Shown here: positions 34,965-46,124 of the stretch, one piece after another | Position numbering within the stretch: the stretch's first letter is position 1 | How the letters are laid out: every line of letters begins with the position of its first letter | From: Nonomuraea indica | GTDB lineage: Bacteria; Actinomycetota; Actinomycetes; Streptosporangiales; Streptosporangiaceae | Length of the DNA: 64,000 nt | Assembly (NCBI RefSeq): GCF_002850745.1 | Contig: NZ_KZ559466.1 | Span: 162,512 to 226,511, forward strand | Reading direction: 5' to 3' | Position numbers and translations under genes: made by a program | Notes under the pieces: generated by a model | Seen by the model: only the letters and a program-made list of their open reading frames with translations | Told to the model about the DNA's origin: nothing | Databases searched by the model: none

Positions 34965-35851
34965 TTTGTCGTCTCCTCGAGATTCTCCACGTCGTCGGGG
35001 AGGAAGGGGGCGAGCTCGGGGAGCTCGCTGAGGTCCTTCAGTCCCAGACGTTCAAGGAAGTATGAGCTTGTCCGGTAGAGCACTGCCTGGCTCTCCGGGT
35101 CGGTGCCGGCCTCCTCGACCAGCCCCCTCGCCACGAGCGTCCGCATGACGCCGTCGCTGTTGACGCCGCGCACCGCGGCGACGCGGGCACGGCTCACCGG
35201 CTGCCGGTAGGCCACCACCGCGAGGGTTTCGAGCGCGGCCTGGGTGAGCCGCGTCTGCTGGCCGTCACGGACGAACCGTTCGACCAGCGGTGCGCAGTCG
35301 GGACGCGTGTAGTAGCGCCAGCCGCCCGCGACCTCCCTCAGATCGAAACCCCGTCCGGCCGCCGTGTATTCCGCGGCCAGCGCGCGCAGGGCGGCGGCCA
35401 CCTCGTGGGTGGGCCGTTCCAGCACCTGCGCGAGCGTCACCTCGGCGACGGGGACGTCCACGACCATGAGGATCGCCTCCAGCGCGGCGGCGAGCCCCGG
35501 CCCGCCGTCCTGCCGGTCCTGTGCGGCGTCCTCGACGGGCGTGCTCGGCTCGGCAGCGGGCCGCGTCTCCGTCACGGCCGGCTCCGTCCGCGCGGCCGGC
35601 GGGTCCACGACATGCGGCCGCTTCCCGGCAGGCGCCGGGTCCACGGGAGGCGTTGGGTCCTCGGGCGGCGGCGGGGCGGCGGGCGGCGCCGGGGTCTCGT
35701 CCCGCGGCTCCTCGACAGTGTCCGGGGACGGCGTGTCGTCACGGGGTCGCGGCGGGCCGGCCAGGGAGCCCGGAAGTGTCATCCATGCCGGCAGCGCCGT
35801 GTCGGAGGGTGTGCGGGGCTGCGGCGGGACGTCGCCGGGACGGTCAGTCAT
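34961..35851 (-). CDS. scpB: Segregation and condensation protein ScpB
   Basis: This 296-residue protein has its C-terminal 180 residues forming the two winged-helix domains of ScpB, which binds ScpA and SMC to make the condensin-like complex. LTQAALETLAVVAYRQPVSR near 205-224 and VRGVNSDGVMRTLVARGLVEE are the family blocks. The first 110 residues are Pro/Thr/Glu-rich and probably disordered, an actinomycete extension. ATG 35851 overlaps the end of scpA by 8 bp, and its stop overlaps the next start by 4 bp. Confidence 0.95.
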   Translation of the reverse strand: MTDRPGDVPPQPRTPSDTALPAWMTLPGSLAGPPRPRDDTPSPDTVEEPRDETPAPPAAPPPPEDPTPPVDPAPAGKRPHVVDPPAARTEPAVTETRPAAEPSTPVEDAAQDRQDGGPGLAAALEAILMVVDVPVAEVTLAQVLERPTHEVAAALRALAAEYTAAGRGFDLREVAGGWRYYTRPDCAPLVERFVRDGQQTRLTQAALETLAVVAYRQPVSRARVAAVRGVNSDGVMRTLVARGLVEEAGTDPESQAVLYRTSSYFLERLGLKDLSELPELAPFLPDDVENLEETTK

Positions 35852-36665
35852 CAGTGGTCTTCTCCGCGCTCTCCTCGTAGTCGTCGCCCACCGCGACGTC
35901 GCCGTCGTCGCTCCCCGTCCAGGTGACGTGCAGATCGCCCAGGGGCTCGACCTGCTCGAACGTGACCGCCGACTCCCGGAAGAGCTCCAGGACGGCCAGG
36001 AACCGGGCGATGACCTCGAAGGTGCCCTCGCAGTCGGCCACCAGGGCGCGGAAGGTGGCTCTGCGCATGCGCCGCAAGTGCTGGACAAGGATAGCGGCTT
36101 GCTCGCGGACGCTGGCCAGCGGTTGGTAGATGTGGCCGACGCTGACCGTGGGCGGCGCCTTGGGCGTGAAGGCGCGGGCGGCGATCCTGGCGAGCTGCTC
36201 GGGCCCGATGCCGAGGATCAGCTCGGGCAGCAGGTCGGCGAACTGCGGCTCCATCGGCACGGCACGCGGGAAGCGCAGCGCCTCGTCGGCCATCCGGCCC
36301 GCGAAGACCTTCGCGACCTCCTTGTACGCCTTGTACTGCAGCAGCCGGGCGAACAGCAGGTCACGGGCTTCGAGCAGGGCGAGGTCCTCCTCGTCCTCGA
36401 CCTCGCCGGACGGCAGCAGCCGGGCCGCCTTGAGGTCCAGCAGCGTGGCCGCGACCAGCAGGAAGTGGCTGGTCTGGTCGAGGTCCCACTCGGGCCCCCG
36501 CGAGCGGATGTAGGAGATGAACTCGTCGGTGACCTTCGACAGGGACACCTCGGTGATGTCCAGCTTGTGCTTGGCGATCAGCCCGAGGAGCAGGTCGAAC
36601 GGGCCCTCGAAGACGTCGAGGTGGACCTGGAACCCCGTGGCCTGCTGCTCTGCCTCCGCCGTCAC
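35844..36665 (-). CDS. scpA: Segregation and condensation protein ScpA
   Basis: This 273-residue kleisin subunit of the bacterial SMC complex bridges the SMC heads. The N-terminal block FQVHLDVFEGPFDLLLGLI near residues 11-29 and the C-terminal winged helix near 190-250 are typical. The start is GTG 36665, overlapping the parA stop (GTGA). The last 25 residues are acidic. It lies in the order parA-scpA-scpB, tying ATP-dependent segregation and condensation proteins together. Confidence 0.95.
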   Translation of the reverse strand: MTAEAEQQATGFQVHLDVFEGPFDLLLGLIAKHKLDITEVSLSKVTDEFISYIRSRGPEWDLDQTSHFLLVAATLLDLKAARLLPSGEVEDEEDLALLEARDLLFARLLQYKAYKEVAKVFAGRMADEALRFPRAVPMEPQFADLLPELILGIGPEQLARIAARAFTPKAPPTVSVGHIYQPLASVREQAAILVQHLRRMRRATFRALVADCEGTFEVIARFLAVLELFRESAVTFEQVEPLGDLHVTWTGSDDGDVAVGDDYEESAEKTTDD

Positions 36666-37603
36666 CTGGCCATTGTGGCAGGCGCCGGCCAGCGGGAGAG
36701 CACTTCGCGGGCCAGCTCGCGGTAGGCGTTGGCGCCGAGCGAGGACGGGTCGAACGTCGTGATCGGCTCGCCGGCCACCGTGGCGTCGGGGAAGCGGACC
36801 GTACGGTTGATCACGGTGTGGAAGACCTTGTCGCCGAACGCCTCGACGACGCGGGCCAGCACCTCGCGGCCGTGCAGGGTGCGCGCGTCGTACATGGTGG
36901 CGAGCAGGCCCTCGATCTCGAGCTGGTCGTTGAGCCGCTCCTGCACCTTGGAGATGGTGTCCATGAGCAGCGCGACGCCGCGCAGCGCGAAGAACTCGCA
37001 CTCCAGCGGCACCATGACACCGTGGGCGCAGGTGAGGGCGTTGATCGTGAGCAGGCCCAGGGAGGGCTGGCAGTCGATGAGGCAGACGTCGTAGTGCGGC
37101 AGCAGCGGCTTGAGCACGCGGCCGAGCACCTGCTCGCGGGCCACCTCGGTGACGAGCTGGACTTCGGCGGCGGACAGGTCGATGTTGCTGGGCAGCAGGT
37201 CGAGGCCCTCGACGCCGGTCTCCAGCAGCACGTCCTCGGCGGTGACGCCCCGGTCCATCAGCAGGTTGTAGACCGTGAGGTCGAGCTGGAGCGGGTTGAT
37301 GCCGAGGCCGACGGACAGCGCGCCCTGCGGGTCGAAGTCGACGAGCAGCACCTTCAGGCCGCACTCGACGAGGGCGGCGCCGAGGTTGATGGTCGTGGTG
37401 GTCTTGCCCACCCCGCCCTTCTGGTTGACCATCGCGACCACCCGCGCCGGACCGTGCTCCCGCGGGGGCACCGGGTCGGGGAACACCGGGCGGGGGCGCC
37501 GGGTGGGCCCCAGATTCACGCCGGTGGAGGGCGCGTCGGTCTTGGTGTCACCCCAGGGGTTGTCGGGGGTCCCCGGGGTCGAACCGTTGGTCGTCACAGT
37601 CAC
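36662..37603 (-). CDS. ParA-family ATPase beside scpAB
   Basis: This 313-residue ParA/Soj-type ATPase has the deviant Walker A KGGVGKT (62-68), with Walker B in VLLVDFDPQG and CLIDCQPS. The first 50 residues are a Pro-rich, probably disordered extension. No parB follows, so this is the second, scpAB-linked ParA of actinobacteria and not the origin-linked one. GTG 37603 is the likely start behind AGGGAGG. It is 117 bp downstream of xerD. Association with chromosome organisation is inferred from the operon. Confidence 0.93.
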   Translation of the reverse strand: MTVTTNGSTPGTPDNPWGDTKTDAPSTGVNLGPTRRPRPVFPDPVPPREHGPARVVAMVNQKGGVGKTTTTINLGAALVECGLKVLLVDFDPQGALSVGLGINPLQLDLTVYNLLMDRGVTAEDVLLETGVEGLDLLPSNIDLSAAEVQLVTEVAREQVLGRVLKPLLPHYDVCLIDCQPSLGLLTINALTCAHGVMVPLECEFFALRGVALLMDTISKVQERLNDQLEIEGLLATMYDARTLHGREVLARVVEAFGDKVFHTVINRTVRFPDATVAGEPITTFDPSSLGANAYRELAREVLSRWPAPATMAR

Positions 37604-37720
37604 CAGCTCGAACCTCCCTGACGATCCCGAACCGGACCGTCCGGACGGACACTATGGCGTCATCACTTAACGCGGCAAGGCGGCACGCCGGGGGCGCCGC
37701 ACGTCGCAAACGACTATAGA

Positions 37721-38626
37721 TCACTGCCGGGCGCGGGGGTGCGCGGCGGCGTACACCTCGCGGAGCTTGTCGACCGTCACCAGCGTGTAGACCTGGGTCG
37801 TCGTCACGGAGGCGTGGCCGAGCAGCTCCTGGACCACCCTAACGTCGGCGCCTCCGTCGAGGAGGTGGGTGGCGAAGGAATGGCGGAGAACGTGCGGGGA
37901 TATCCCGTCGAGTCCGGCTCGTTCGGCGGCGGCCTGGAGCACCTCCCAGGCGCCCTGCCGGGTCAGCCGGCCGCCGCGGGCGTTCAGGAACACCGCCGGG
38001 GTGCCGCGGCCGTGGGCCAGCAGGCCGGGCCTGGCGCGGACCAGGTAGGCGTCGAGCGCGGACCGGGCGTAGCGGCCGAGCGGCACGACGCGGGCGCGCC
38101 CGCCCTTGCCGCGCAGCCGGACCTGGTCGTCCTCCAGGTCGTCCACGGCCAGGCCGACGGCCTCGGAGATGCGGGCGCCGGTGCCGTACAGGACCTCCAG
38201 CAGGGCGCGGTTGCGCAGGGTGAGCGGGGCGCCCTCGGGGCCGGAGGCGGCGATGAGCCGTTCGACGGCGTCGACGGCGATCGCCTTGGGCAGCCTGCGG
38301 AGCTGGCGCGGCGGGCGGACCTCGTGGGCGGGGTCGTGCGCGGTGACGCCCTCCCGCAGCGCGAAACGATGCAGCCCGCGCACCGCCGAGACCGCCCGCG
38401 CGGCCGAGCTGGCCACGAGGGCGGGGTGCTCGCCGTCGCCCTCGCGCAGGGCGGCGAGATAGTCCCGGACGTCGGCCTCGCCCACCTCGCCCAGCGTGGC
38501 GCGGCCACGTGAGCGCAGGTGGTCGAGATAACGGCGCAGGTCACGGCGGTAGGAGGCCAGCGTGTTGGCGGCCAGCCCCCGCTCCACCGCCAGATGGGCG
38601 AGGTAGCTGGACAGCACCGGCTCCAC
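37721..38626 (-). CDS. xerD: Tyrosine recombinase XerD
   Basis: This 301-residue recombinase resolves chromosome dimers at dif with XerC and FtsK. The catalytic set is complete: Arg152, Lys174, His245, Arg248, His271 and Tyr280 ([34 protein letters not shown]). The N-terminal SAM-like domain covers about 1-90. The location between the Nudix and parA genes is the standard actinobacterial place for xerD, which argues against a phage integrase. GTG 38626 is the likely start. Confidence 0.95.
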   Translation of the reverse strand: MEPVLSSYLAHLAVERGLAANTLASYRRDLRRYLDHLRSRGRATLGEVGEADVRDYLAALREGDGEHPALVASSAARAVSAVRGLHRFALREGVTAHDPAHEVRPPRQLRRLPKAIAVDAVERLIAASGPEGAPLTLRNRALLEVLYGTGARISEAVGLAVDDLEDDQVRLRGKGGRARVVPLGRYARSALDAYLVRARPGLLAHGRGTPAVFLNARGGRLTRQGAWEVLQAAAERAGLDGISPHVLRHSFATHLLDGGADVRVVQELLGHASVTTTQVYTLVTVDKLREVYAAAHPRARQ

Positions 38627-38641
38627 GAGTGGGTCCTTCCG

Positions 38642-40998
<2,357 letters not shown>

Positions 40999-41063
40999 TC
41001 AGGATATCAAACAACGTCCCCGACATGCCGGAACGGTATGACCTAGCGGTAACTTTGGGCGCT

Positions 41064-41729
41064 ATGTCAGTAGTACGGCGGGCCATGGGCATGCTGATTC
41101 ACCGAGCCTACGCGGCGATCCGGGAAGCCGGCGCCATCACGCCGGACAGTCCGGCGGGCCACGAGTTCCGCCGGATGGGCGACGGCGTCAAGATCGCCTT
41201 CCCGCCGGGCGCGATCTTCGGCGAGCGGTGGATCGAGATCGGCGACCACACGCTGATCGGCGAGCGGGTGTCGATCTCCTGCGGCATGATGCCGGGCCCT
41301 GATCTCGGCCCCGACGCGATCCTGCGCATCGGCCGCAGCTGCTCGATCGGCCGCGGCTCGCACATCGTGGCCCACCAGTCGATCGAGATCGGCGACGACG
41401 TCTTCACCGGCCCGTACGTCTACATCACCGACCAGAACCACGTCTACGACGACCCCGACGTGCCGATCGGCAGGCAGTGGCCGCGCAACACCCCGGTCTC
41501 GATCGGCGCGGGCTCGTGGCTGGGCGCGGGCGCGATCATCCTGCCGGGCACGCGGCTGGGGCGGCAGTGCGTGGTGGCGGGCGGCGCGGTGGTGCGCGGG
41601 GAGTTCCCGGACCACAGCGTGGTCGCGGGCGTGCCGGCCAAGGTGGTCCGGAACTACGATCCCGAGCTCGGCTGGCACGCGCCGGGGATGCACTCCCTGG
41701 CGGCCGACCGGCAGGCCACGGCGCTCTGA
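41064..41729 (+). CDS. Hexapeptide-repeat acetyltransferase
   Basis: This 221-residue acyltransferase has the left-handed beta-helix fold. Repeats such as IGDHTLIGERVSI, IGRSCSIGRGSHI and IGAGSWLGAGAIILPGTRLG run from about 60 to 190, ending GVPAKVVRNYDP. The loop DQNHVYDDPDVPI contains the probable catalytic His, as in maltose/galactoside acetyltransferases. ATG 41064 is used; later in-frame ATGs exist at 41085 and 41091. Acetyl-CoA is the likely donor and the acceptor sugar is unknown. It is divergent from pyrG. Confidence 0.88.
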   Translation: MSVVRRAMGMLIHRAYAAIREAGAITPDSPAGHEFRRMGDGVKIAFPPGAIFGERWIEIGDHTLIGERVSISCGMMPGPDLGPDAILRIGRSCSIGRGSHIVAHQSIEIGDDVFTGPYVYITDQNHVYDDPDVPIGRQWPRNTPVSIGAGSWLGAGAIILPGTRLGRQCVVAGGAVVRGEFPDHSVVAGVPAKVVRNYDPELGWHAPGMHSLAADRQATAL

Positions 41730-41749
41730 AGGTCGCGGGGCCCGAGGCT

Positions 41750-41770
41750 GGACCGAACGATATTCGGACC
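41750..41770. promoter_or_regulatory. 21-bp dyad in front of the nitronate monooxygenase-like gene
   Basis: GG-A-CCGAA (41750-41757) and TTCGG-A-CC (41763-41770) form a symmetric repeat around CGATA, 14 bp before the start codon at 41785. It has the size and place of an operator, but no regulator gene is adjacent, so the binding protein is unknown. Confidence 0.45.
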
Positions 41771-41784
41771 GTTAGCGTCAGGTC

Positions 41785-43026
41785 ATGCGGACCGCTATCT
41801 GTGAGCGCCTGGGCATCGAGTTCCCACTGTTCGCCTTCAGCCACTGCCGTGACGTGGTGGCCGCGGTGACGAACGCGGGCGGCTTCGGGGTGCTGGGCGC
41901 CATCGCCTACTCGCCCGAGCAGCTCGACACGGAGCTCACCTGGATCGACGAGCGGGTGGGCGGCCGGCCCTACGGGGTCGACGTGCTCGTGCCGGGCAAG
42001 ATCGACGCTTCGGCGCTGGACGCGAACGTCCGGCTGGCCGACGCCGTCCCCGAACGGCACCGCGACTTCGTCGCGCACCTCTTCGCGAAGTACGGCCTCA
42101 CCGGGTCGCCCCCGGACGCCCCGCTCGGTTCCGGGCCCGTGCCGGGCCCGGCCGCCGGGCTGGGCCCGCTGGAGGAGCCGGTCGCCCCAGGAGCGGTCGG
42201 GCCAGGATCGGTCGGGCCAGGATCGGTCGGTGGACGGGGTGGGGCGGCGGACGAGGTGGGGCGGCGCGTCACGGCCGCCGGCGCGACGGGCCTGATCGAC
42301 GTGGCGCTGAAGCACCCCATCGGGCTGATCGCCAGCGCGCTGGGCCCGCCGCCGCCCGAGATGGCGGCCAAGGCGCGCGAGGCGGGCGTCCCGGTCGCGG
42401 CGCTGGTCGGCACGGTCGAGCACGCGCGCAGGCAGGTGGCCGCGGGCGCCGACATCATCGTCGCCCAGGGCACCGAGGCCGGCGGCCACACCGGCGACAT
42501 CTCCACGATGGTGCTGGTCCCCCAGGTGGTGGACGCCGTCGCCCCGGTCCCGGTCCTGGCGGCCGGCGGCATCGCGTCCGGGCGGCAGATGGCGGCGGCG
42601 CTCGCCCTCGGCGCGGAAGGCGTGTGGTGCGGGTCGGTCTGGCTGACCACCGAGGAGGCCGAGACGGCGCCCGCGGTGAAGCGCAAGATGCTGGCCGCGT
42701 CGTCGCTCGACACCGTCCGGTCGCGGTCGCGCACCGGCAAGCCGGCCCGTCAGCTCAGATCGGCCTGGACCGAGGAGTGGGACTCCGCCCAGGAGAGCCC
42801 CGGACCGCTGGGCATGCCGCTGCAGCTGCTGATGGCCGAGGAGGCGATGGCCCGCATCGGCGCCGCCGCCGAACGGGGCGAGCCCGGGGCCGTGGAGCTG
42901 GCCAACTACTTCGTCGGCCAGGTCGTGGGCCAGCTCGACCAGGTCAAACCGGCCCGTGAGGTGGTGTACGAGATGGTCAGCGAGTTCGCCGACGCGGTGG
43001 AACGCCTGCGCCGCCTGTCCGGCTGA
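41785..43026 (+). CDS. Nitronate monooxygenase-like FMN enzyme
   Basis: This 413-residue TIM-barrel flavoenzyme belongs to the nitronate monooxygenase / 2-nitropropane dioxygenase family. The phosphate-binding block AGGIASGRQMAAALALGAEGVW near 254-273 and AQGTEAGGHTGDIST near 224, with the catalytic His in GGHTG, are clear. Residues about 110-160 are a Gly/Pro-rich insertion containing two exact copies of VGPGS, encoded by 15-bp DNA repeats, in place of a compact loop. FMN-dependent oxidation of nitroalkanes or a related reductase role is possible. It stands alone behind a dyad. Confidence 0.85.
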   Translation: MRTAICERLGIEFPLFAFSHCRDVVAAVTNAGGFGVLGAIAYSPEQLDTELTWIDERVGGRPYGVDVLVPGKIDASALDANVRLADAVPERHRDFVAHLFAKYGLTGSPPDAPLGSGPVPGPAAGLGPLEEPVAPGAVGPGSVGPGSVGGRGGAADEVGRRVTAAGATGLIDVALKHPIGLIASALGPPPPEMAAKAREAGVPVAALVGTVEHARRQVAAGADIIVAQGTEAGGHTGDISTMVLVPQVVDAVAPVPVLAAGGIASGRQMAAALALGAEGVWCGSVWLTTEEAETAPAVKRKMLAASSLDTVRSRSRTGKPARQLRSAWTEEWDSAQESPGPLGMPLQLLMAEEAMARIGAAAERGEPGAVELANYFVGQVVGQLDQVKPAREVVYEMVSEFADAVERLRRLSG

Positions 43027-43155
43027 CGTCCCGGCGGGCGCTCACGCTGATGTCCCGGCGGACGCTCGCGCCGACGTTCCGGCTGACGTTCCGGCGGACG
43101 CTCGCGCTGCGTCCCGGCGGGCGCTCGCGCCGACGTCCCGGCGAGCGCTCGCGCC
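43025..43155. repeat. Tandem 24-bp repeat, five copies and a half
   Basis: The unit reads close to GACGTCCCGGCGGACGCTCG plus CGCC or CGCT. Copies start at 43025, 43049, 43085, 43109 (23 bp) and 43132, with a 12-bp half copy at 43073. The array begins inside the stop codon of the upstream gene and ends 26 bp before the ATG of the DUF4126 gene. Confidence 0.85.
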
Positions 43156-43181
43156 GCGGGGCGGGCGGGCAGACTGGGGTC

Positions 43182-43802
43182 ATGCTCGCTGCGCTGACGG
43201 GGCTCGGTTTGTCGACGGCCGCCGGACTGAACGCCTACATCCCGTTGCTCGTCGTGGGTGTGCTCGCCAACGTCACGGACGCGGTCAGGCTGCCCGACGG
43301 CTACGGCTGGCTGTCCAACTGGGGCGTGCTCGCCGTGATCGCCGTGCTGCTGGCAGCCGAGATGGTGCTGGACAAGGTGCCCGCCGTCGACTCGGTCAAC
43401 GACGCCATCCAGACGGTGGTGCGCCCCGCGTCCGGCGGCGTGGTGTTCAGCGCCACGAGCGCCGCCGCCGAGCTGGATCGGTCGACGTGGATGACCGAGC
43501 ACCCGTGGGCGGGCTGGCTGCTGGGCATCGTGCTCGCCCTGGCCGTACACGCGCTGAAGGCGGCGGCCCGTCCGGCGATCAACGCGGGCACGGCCGGCGT
43601 GGGCGCGCCCGTGGCGAGCACCGTGGAGGACGCCGGGTCGCTCGGCATGAGCCTGGTGGCGGTGTTCGCGCCGCTGCTGGTGGTCGTGGCGCTGGTGCCG
43701 CTCGTGCTGTTTGGCTGGTGGGCGGTCAGGAAGGCTCGCCGCATCCGCGCGCGCCGCAGGGGACGTACCGCGCCACCCTCGGGTCACCCCGCCGAACGCT
43801 GA
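43182..43802 (+). CDS. DUF4126 membrane protein
   Basis: This 206-residue integral membrane protein belongs to the DUF4126 family. It opens MLAALTGLGLSTAAGLNAYIPLL, the family signature, and has about five hydrophobic helices. A periplasmic or cytoplasmic loop carries VLDKVPAVDSVNDAIQTVVRP, which is strongly conserved in relatives. The C-terminus is Arg-rich. Function is unknown. The 24-bp repeat array lies directly upstream. Confidence 0.85.
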   Translation: MLAALTGLGLSTAAGLNAYIPLLVVGVLANVTDAVRLPDGYGWLSNWGVLAVIAVLLAAEMVLDKVPAVDSVNDAIQTVVRPASGGVVFSATSAAAELDRSTWMTEHPWAGWLLGIVLALAVHALKAAARPAINAGTAGVGAPVASTVEDAGSLGMSLVAVFAPLLVVVALVPLVLFGWWAVRKARRIRARRRGRTAPPSGHPAER

Positions 43803-44183
43803 CCGCCGCCGTCCCCAGGGCCGCGGGTGGCGCTGCGGCGGCCCGCCGTCGCCGGGGGCCGCGGCTCATCCGTGAGGCTGACGACGTCTCCCTCCCCGGG
43901 CTGACGCGCCACGGCGAGTCCGTCCGTACGATCGGCGGCACGGCCGGTGTCCGACGCCGGCGGCGTAGGCCGCGTGTGGGCGTTCCACGGCCCCCGCCCA
44001 GACGCCCACACGCCCTACCTCCCCACGTCCCCGAAAGCCCTCCCGGCACCCCGTCCGGCCCGCGAGCTCCCGCAGACCGCGTCGCGCCCGCACCCACGCT
44101 GTTCCGCACGCCATGCATCCGCGTAGCAAGGTCCACCGGCGCGCCCGGCGCACTATCCTCTAGGGCAGTGACCCGATCAGGAG
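43803..44183. other. Gene-free interval with a long hairpin
   Basis: This interval of about 380 bp holds no convincing gene. Its main feature is an inverted repeat: CGTGTGGGCG (43973-43982) with CGCCCACACG (44003-44012), extended after a small internal loop by GTAGG (43965-43969) with CCTAC (44014-44018). It may end transcription of the DUF4126 gene. There is no T-tract. Confidence 0.5.
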
Positions 44184-44789
44184 GTGGACGCGATCAGCGA
44201 GTTGCTGCTCATCGTGCTGGTGGTTCTGGCGTTCCTTCTGCTGCTGACCGGGGTGGGCGTCTACTTCCTCGTCAAGGTGGGCCGGAAGGCGGCGACCAAG
44301 GCCAAGCAGGCGACGACCCGGCTGACCACCCACGTCAACGCCATGGGCACCGGCGACGCCGCCGAGGTCGAACGGCTCCGGCTCGACCTGCGGCGTGAGG
44401 TTTCGCTGACCCGCCAGGCCGTCGAGCAGGCGGAGCGGCAGGGCTGGGGCCTCGGCGATCTGCCTCACCTGCTCGCCGACCTGACCCGCCAGGCCGACGT
44501 GCACGACGCGCAGCTCGGCATGTACGCCCAGCAGCGCCGCGTGTCCCCGTACGTGGACCACGCCACCCTCGGCAAGCTCCGGGAGCACCAGGCGAAGCTC
44601 ACGGCGATGTGCGCCCGCCTGCGCGCCGACCTGCTGGGCCACCAGGTGCACCACGCGGGCTCGGGCATCGACGAACTGCACGCCCGCACCGACCTGGAGC
44701 TGGAGGCCCGCCGGGGCACGCCCGATCCGCTGGACGAGATCGACGAGCTCTACCGCAAGACCATGGAAGAGCGCAGAGACCGCCCCTGA
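44184..44789 (+). CDS. Membrane-anchored coiled-coil protein, unknown
   Basis: This protein of about 200 residues has one N-terminal transmembrane helix (LLLIVLVVLAFLLLLTGVGV) followed by a charged, helical cytoplasmic part. It contains RKAATKAKQATTRLTTHVNA and a later coiled-coil-like region with EVERLRLDLRREVSLTRQAVEQ. I do not recognise a family. The start is odd: GTG 44184 directly abuts AGGAG, leaving no spacer. The next good-spaced codon is ATC at 44193, and TTG 44202 is 18 bases away. The reading frame itself is well supported by codon usage. Confidence 0.72.
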   Translation: MDAISELLLIVLVVLAFLLLLTGVGVYFLVKVGRKAATKAKQATTRLTTHVNAMGTGDAAEVERLRLDLRREVSLTRQAVEQAERQGWGLGDLPHLLADLTRQADVHDAQLGMYAQQRRVSPYVDHATLGKLREHQAKLTAMCARLRADLLGHQVHHAGSGIDELHARTDLELEARRGTPDPLDEIDELYRKTMEERRDRP

Positions 44790-44814
44790 CAGCTACAGCA
44801 TGTGACATTATAGG
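44786..44814 (+). promoter_or_regulatory. Candidate promoter of the Uma2 gene
   Basis: CTGACA (44786-44791) and TATAGG (44809-44814) are separated by 17 bp, a housekeeping-sigma-like pair. Transcription would begin near 44821, with a leader of about 27 bases that contains the GAGGAGG ribosome binding site. The -35 box overlaps the stop codon of the upstream gene. Confidence 0.45.
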
Positions 44815-44847
44815 TGCACGGCGTGATGTCTCCGAGGAGGCCGACCG

Positions 44848-45420
44848 ATGAGCACAGCCCTTCCGGAGTGGTTCTACCCCGGCCCTGAGGGTGGGTGGAC
44901 CGCCGACATGCTCGACCACCTCCCCCCCGACGCGCCCCCGCACGTCGAGCTGATCGATGGGTCACTCGTCATGATGTCACCGCAGACCGCGTTCCACATG
45001 CTCACGCTCCGCCTACTGGAGCAGTCACTCAGACCGCCACAGGAGTTCGTCGTCGCTCGTGAGATGGCCATCACGCTTGGCGTGCGCCAGCGTCCCGAGC
45101 CCGACATCCTGCTGGTGAGGCGGTCAGCGCTGGAGTCGCAGGTGACGACGTTCAAGCCCCAGGACGTCCATCTGGTCGTCGAGGTCGTGTCCGAGGAGTC
45201 GGTGGATCGGGACCGCACCACCAAACCGATCAAGTACTCAGACGCCGGCATTCGGCATTTCTGGCGCGTGGAGCAGGAGGACGGACACCCCGTGGCCTAC
45301 ACGTTCGAGCTGGAGCCGGCCGTACGCGCGTACGTGCCCACCGGCATCCACCGCAAGCGGCTGGTCACGAACATCGGCTTCGACGTGGACATCGATCTCG
45401 ACCTCGACCGCGTCATCTGA
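44848..45420 (+). CDS. Uma2-family (PD-(D/E)XK fold) protein
   Basis: This 190-residue protein belongs to the Uma2/DUF820 family, which has a restriction-endonuclease-like fold. The core shows PPHVELIDGSLVMMSP, RPEPDILLVR (the Asp of the PD motif near residue 90) and VVEVVSEESVDRDRTTKPIKY, which holds the E-x-S...K active-site pattern. The C-terminal acidic strand DVDIDLDLDRVI is unusual. ATG 44848 follows GAGGAGG. These genes are numerous in some actinomycetes and cyanobacteria and their role is unclear. Confidence 0.9.
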   Translation: MSTALPEWFYPGPEGGWTADMLDHLPPDAPPHVELIDGSLVMMSPQTAFHMLTLRLLEQSLRPPQEFVVAREMAITLGVRQRPEPDILLVRRSALESQVTTFKPQDVHLVVEVVSEESVDRDRTTKPIKYSDAGIRHFWRVEQEDGHPVAYTFELEPAVRAYVPTGIHRKRLVTNIGFDVDIDLDLDRVI

Positions 45421-45981
45421 TCAGCCGCGTCCCCACTCCTCGTAGATCACGGCGGCGATCGTCTCCAGGTCGACCCCCTTGTTCGCCATCGCGCGGATGG
45501 CCTGCGCCTGCGCCGTGGTCGGCACCACCCCCTCCAGCAGCACCGGCAGCGCCAGCGCGCGCAGCCGCACCTCGGTCGGCGCGATGCCCGACGGCCGCCG
45601 CACCACCGACACGTTGACCCGCAGCGCGTGCTCGTTGTACGGGTGAGTTCCGGGCCGGGGCGTCTCGACGGCCACGTAGCGGAAGCCGTTGGCCAGGTCG
45701 CAGGGCGCGCACCCGGCGGGGCCGCGGCTCAGCCGCTCCCCGCACTCGCCGCAGGTCAGCCGGTCGTAGGCGGCGTCGACGACCCGCCAGTCGTGCCGGT
45801 CGGGCTCGTCGACGACCATCTCGGCGACGGCCACCTCGTCGTCCGGCCGCATCACGCCGAACTCCCGCTCCAGGAACGCCCGCCACCCGTCCTCCACGAT
45901 GGCGTCCACCAGCCGGGCACACCGGGGACAGCCAGGGGCGCCGGCCGGCTCTGGATGGGAGCATTCATCACATCGCCGCAT
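45421..45981 (-). CDS. Zinc-ribbon protein, unknown
   Basis: This 186-residue protein has two cysteine clusters: CDECSHPEPAGAPGCPRC (residues 4-21) and CGECGERLSRGPAGCAPC (about 78-95), each expected to bind zinc. Between and after them are mixed alpha/beta segments ending TTAQAQAIRAMANKGVDLETI, which resembles a small helical DNA- or protein-binding unit. I do not recognise the family. Its stop touches that of the convergent Uma2 gene with no gap. Confidence 0.75.
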   Translation of the reverse strand: MRRCDECSHPEPAGAPGCPRCARLVDAIVEDGWRAFLEREFGVMRPDDEVAVAEMVVDEPDRHDWRVVDAAYDRLTCGECGERLSRGPAGCAPCDLANGFRYVAVETPRPGTHPYNEHALRVNVSVVRRPSGIAPTEVRLRALALPVLLEGVVPTTAQAQAIRAMANKGVDLETIAAVIYEEWGRG

Positions 45982-46124
45982 ACGGGCACCGTACAAGCCG
46001 GCGGGCGGGTACCTCACGTGATTATCCGCCGCCCGATCCCTGGCTGCGCGGCCTTGCGCCGCAGCCCGCCAGGGGCGGTGGCGGGAGCCCGTACACGGTG
46101 GCCGTCCACGGCGGGCGGCCGGCA

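Noticed and set aside
33069..35078. Open frame of about 669 codons on the plus strand, antisense to the pseudouridine synthase
   Set aside because: It mirrors the repetitive Arg/Gly/Asp tail. Its Ala/Val/Gly-rich product has no family similarity, and the minus-strand gene is certain.
37721..38626. Tyrosine recombinase as a sign of an integrated phage or island
   Set aside because: It lies in the conserved pyrG-Nudix-xerD-parA order and has XerD length and motifs. No attachment site or phage genes are near.
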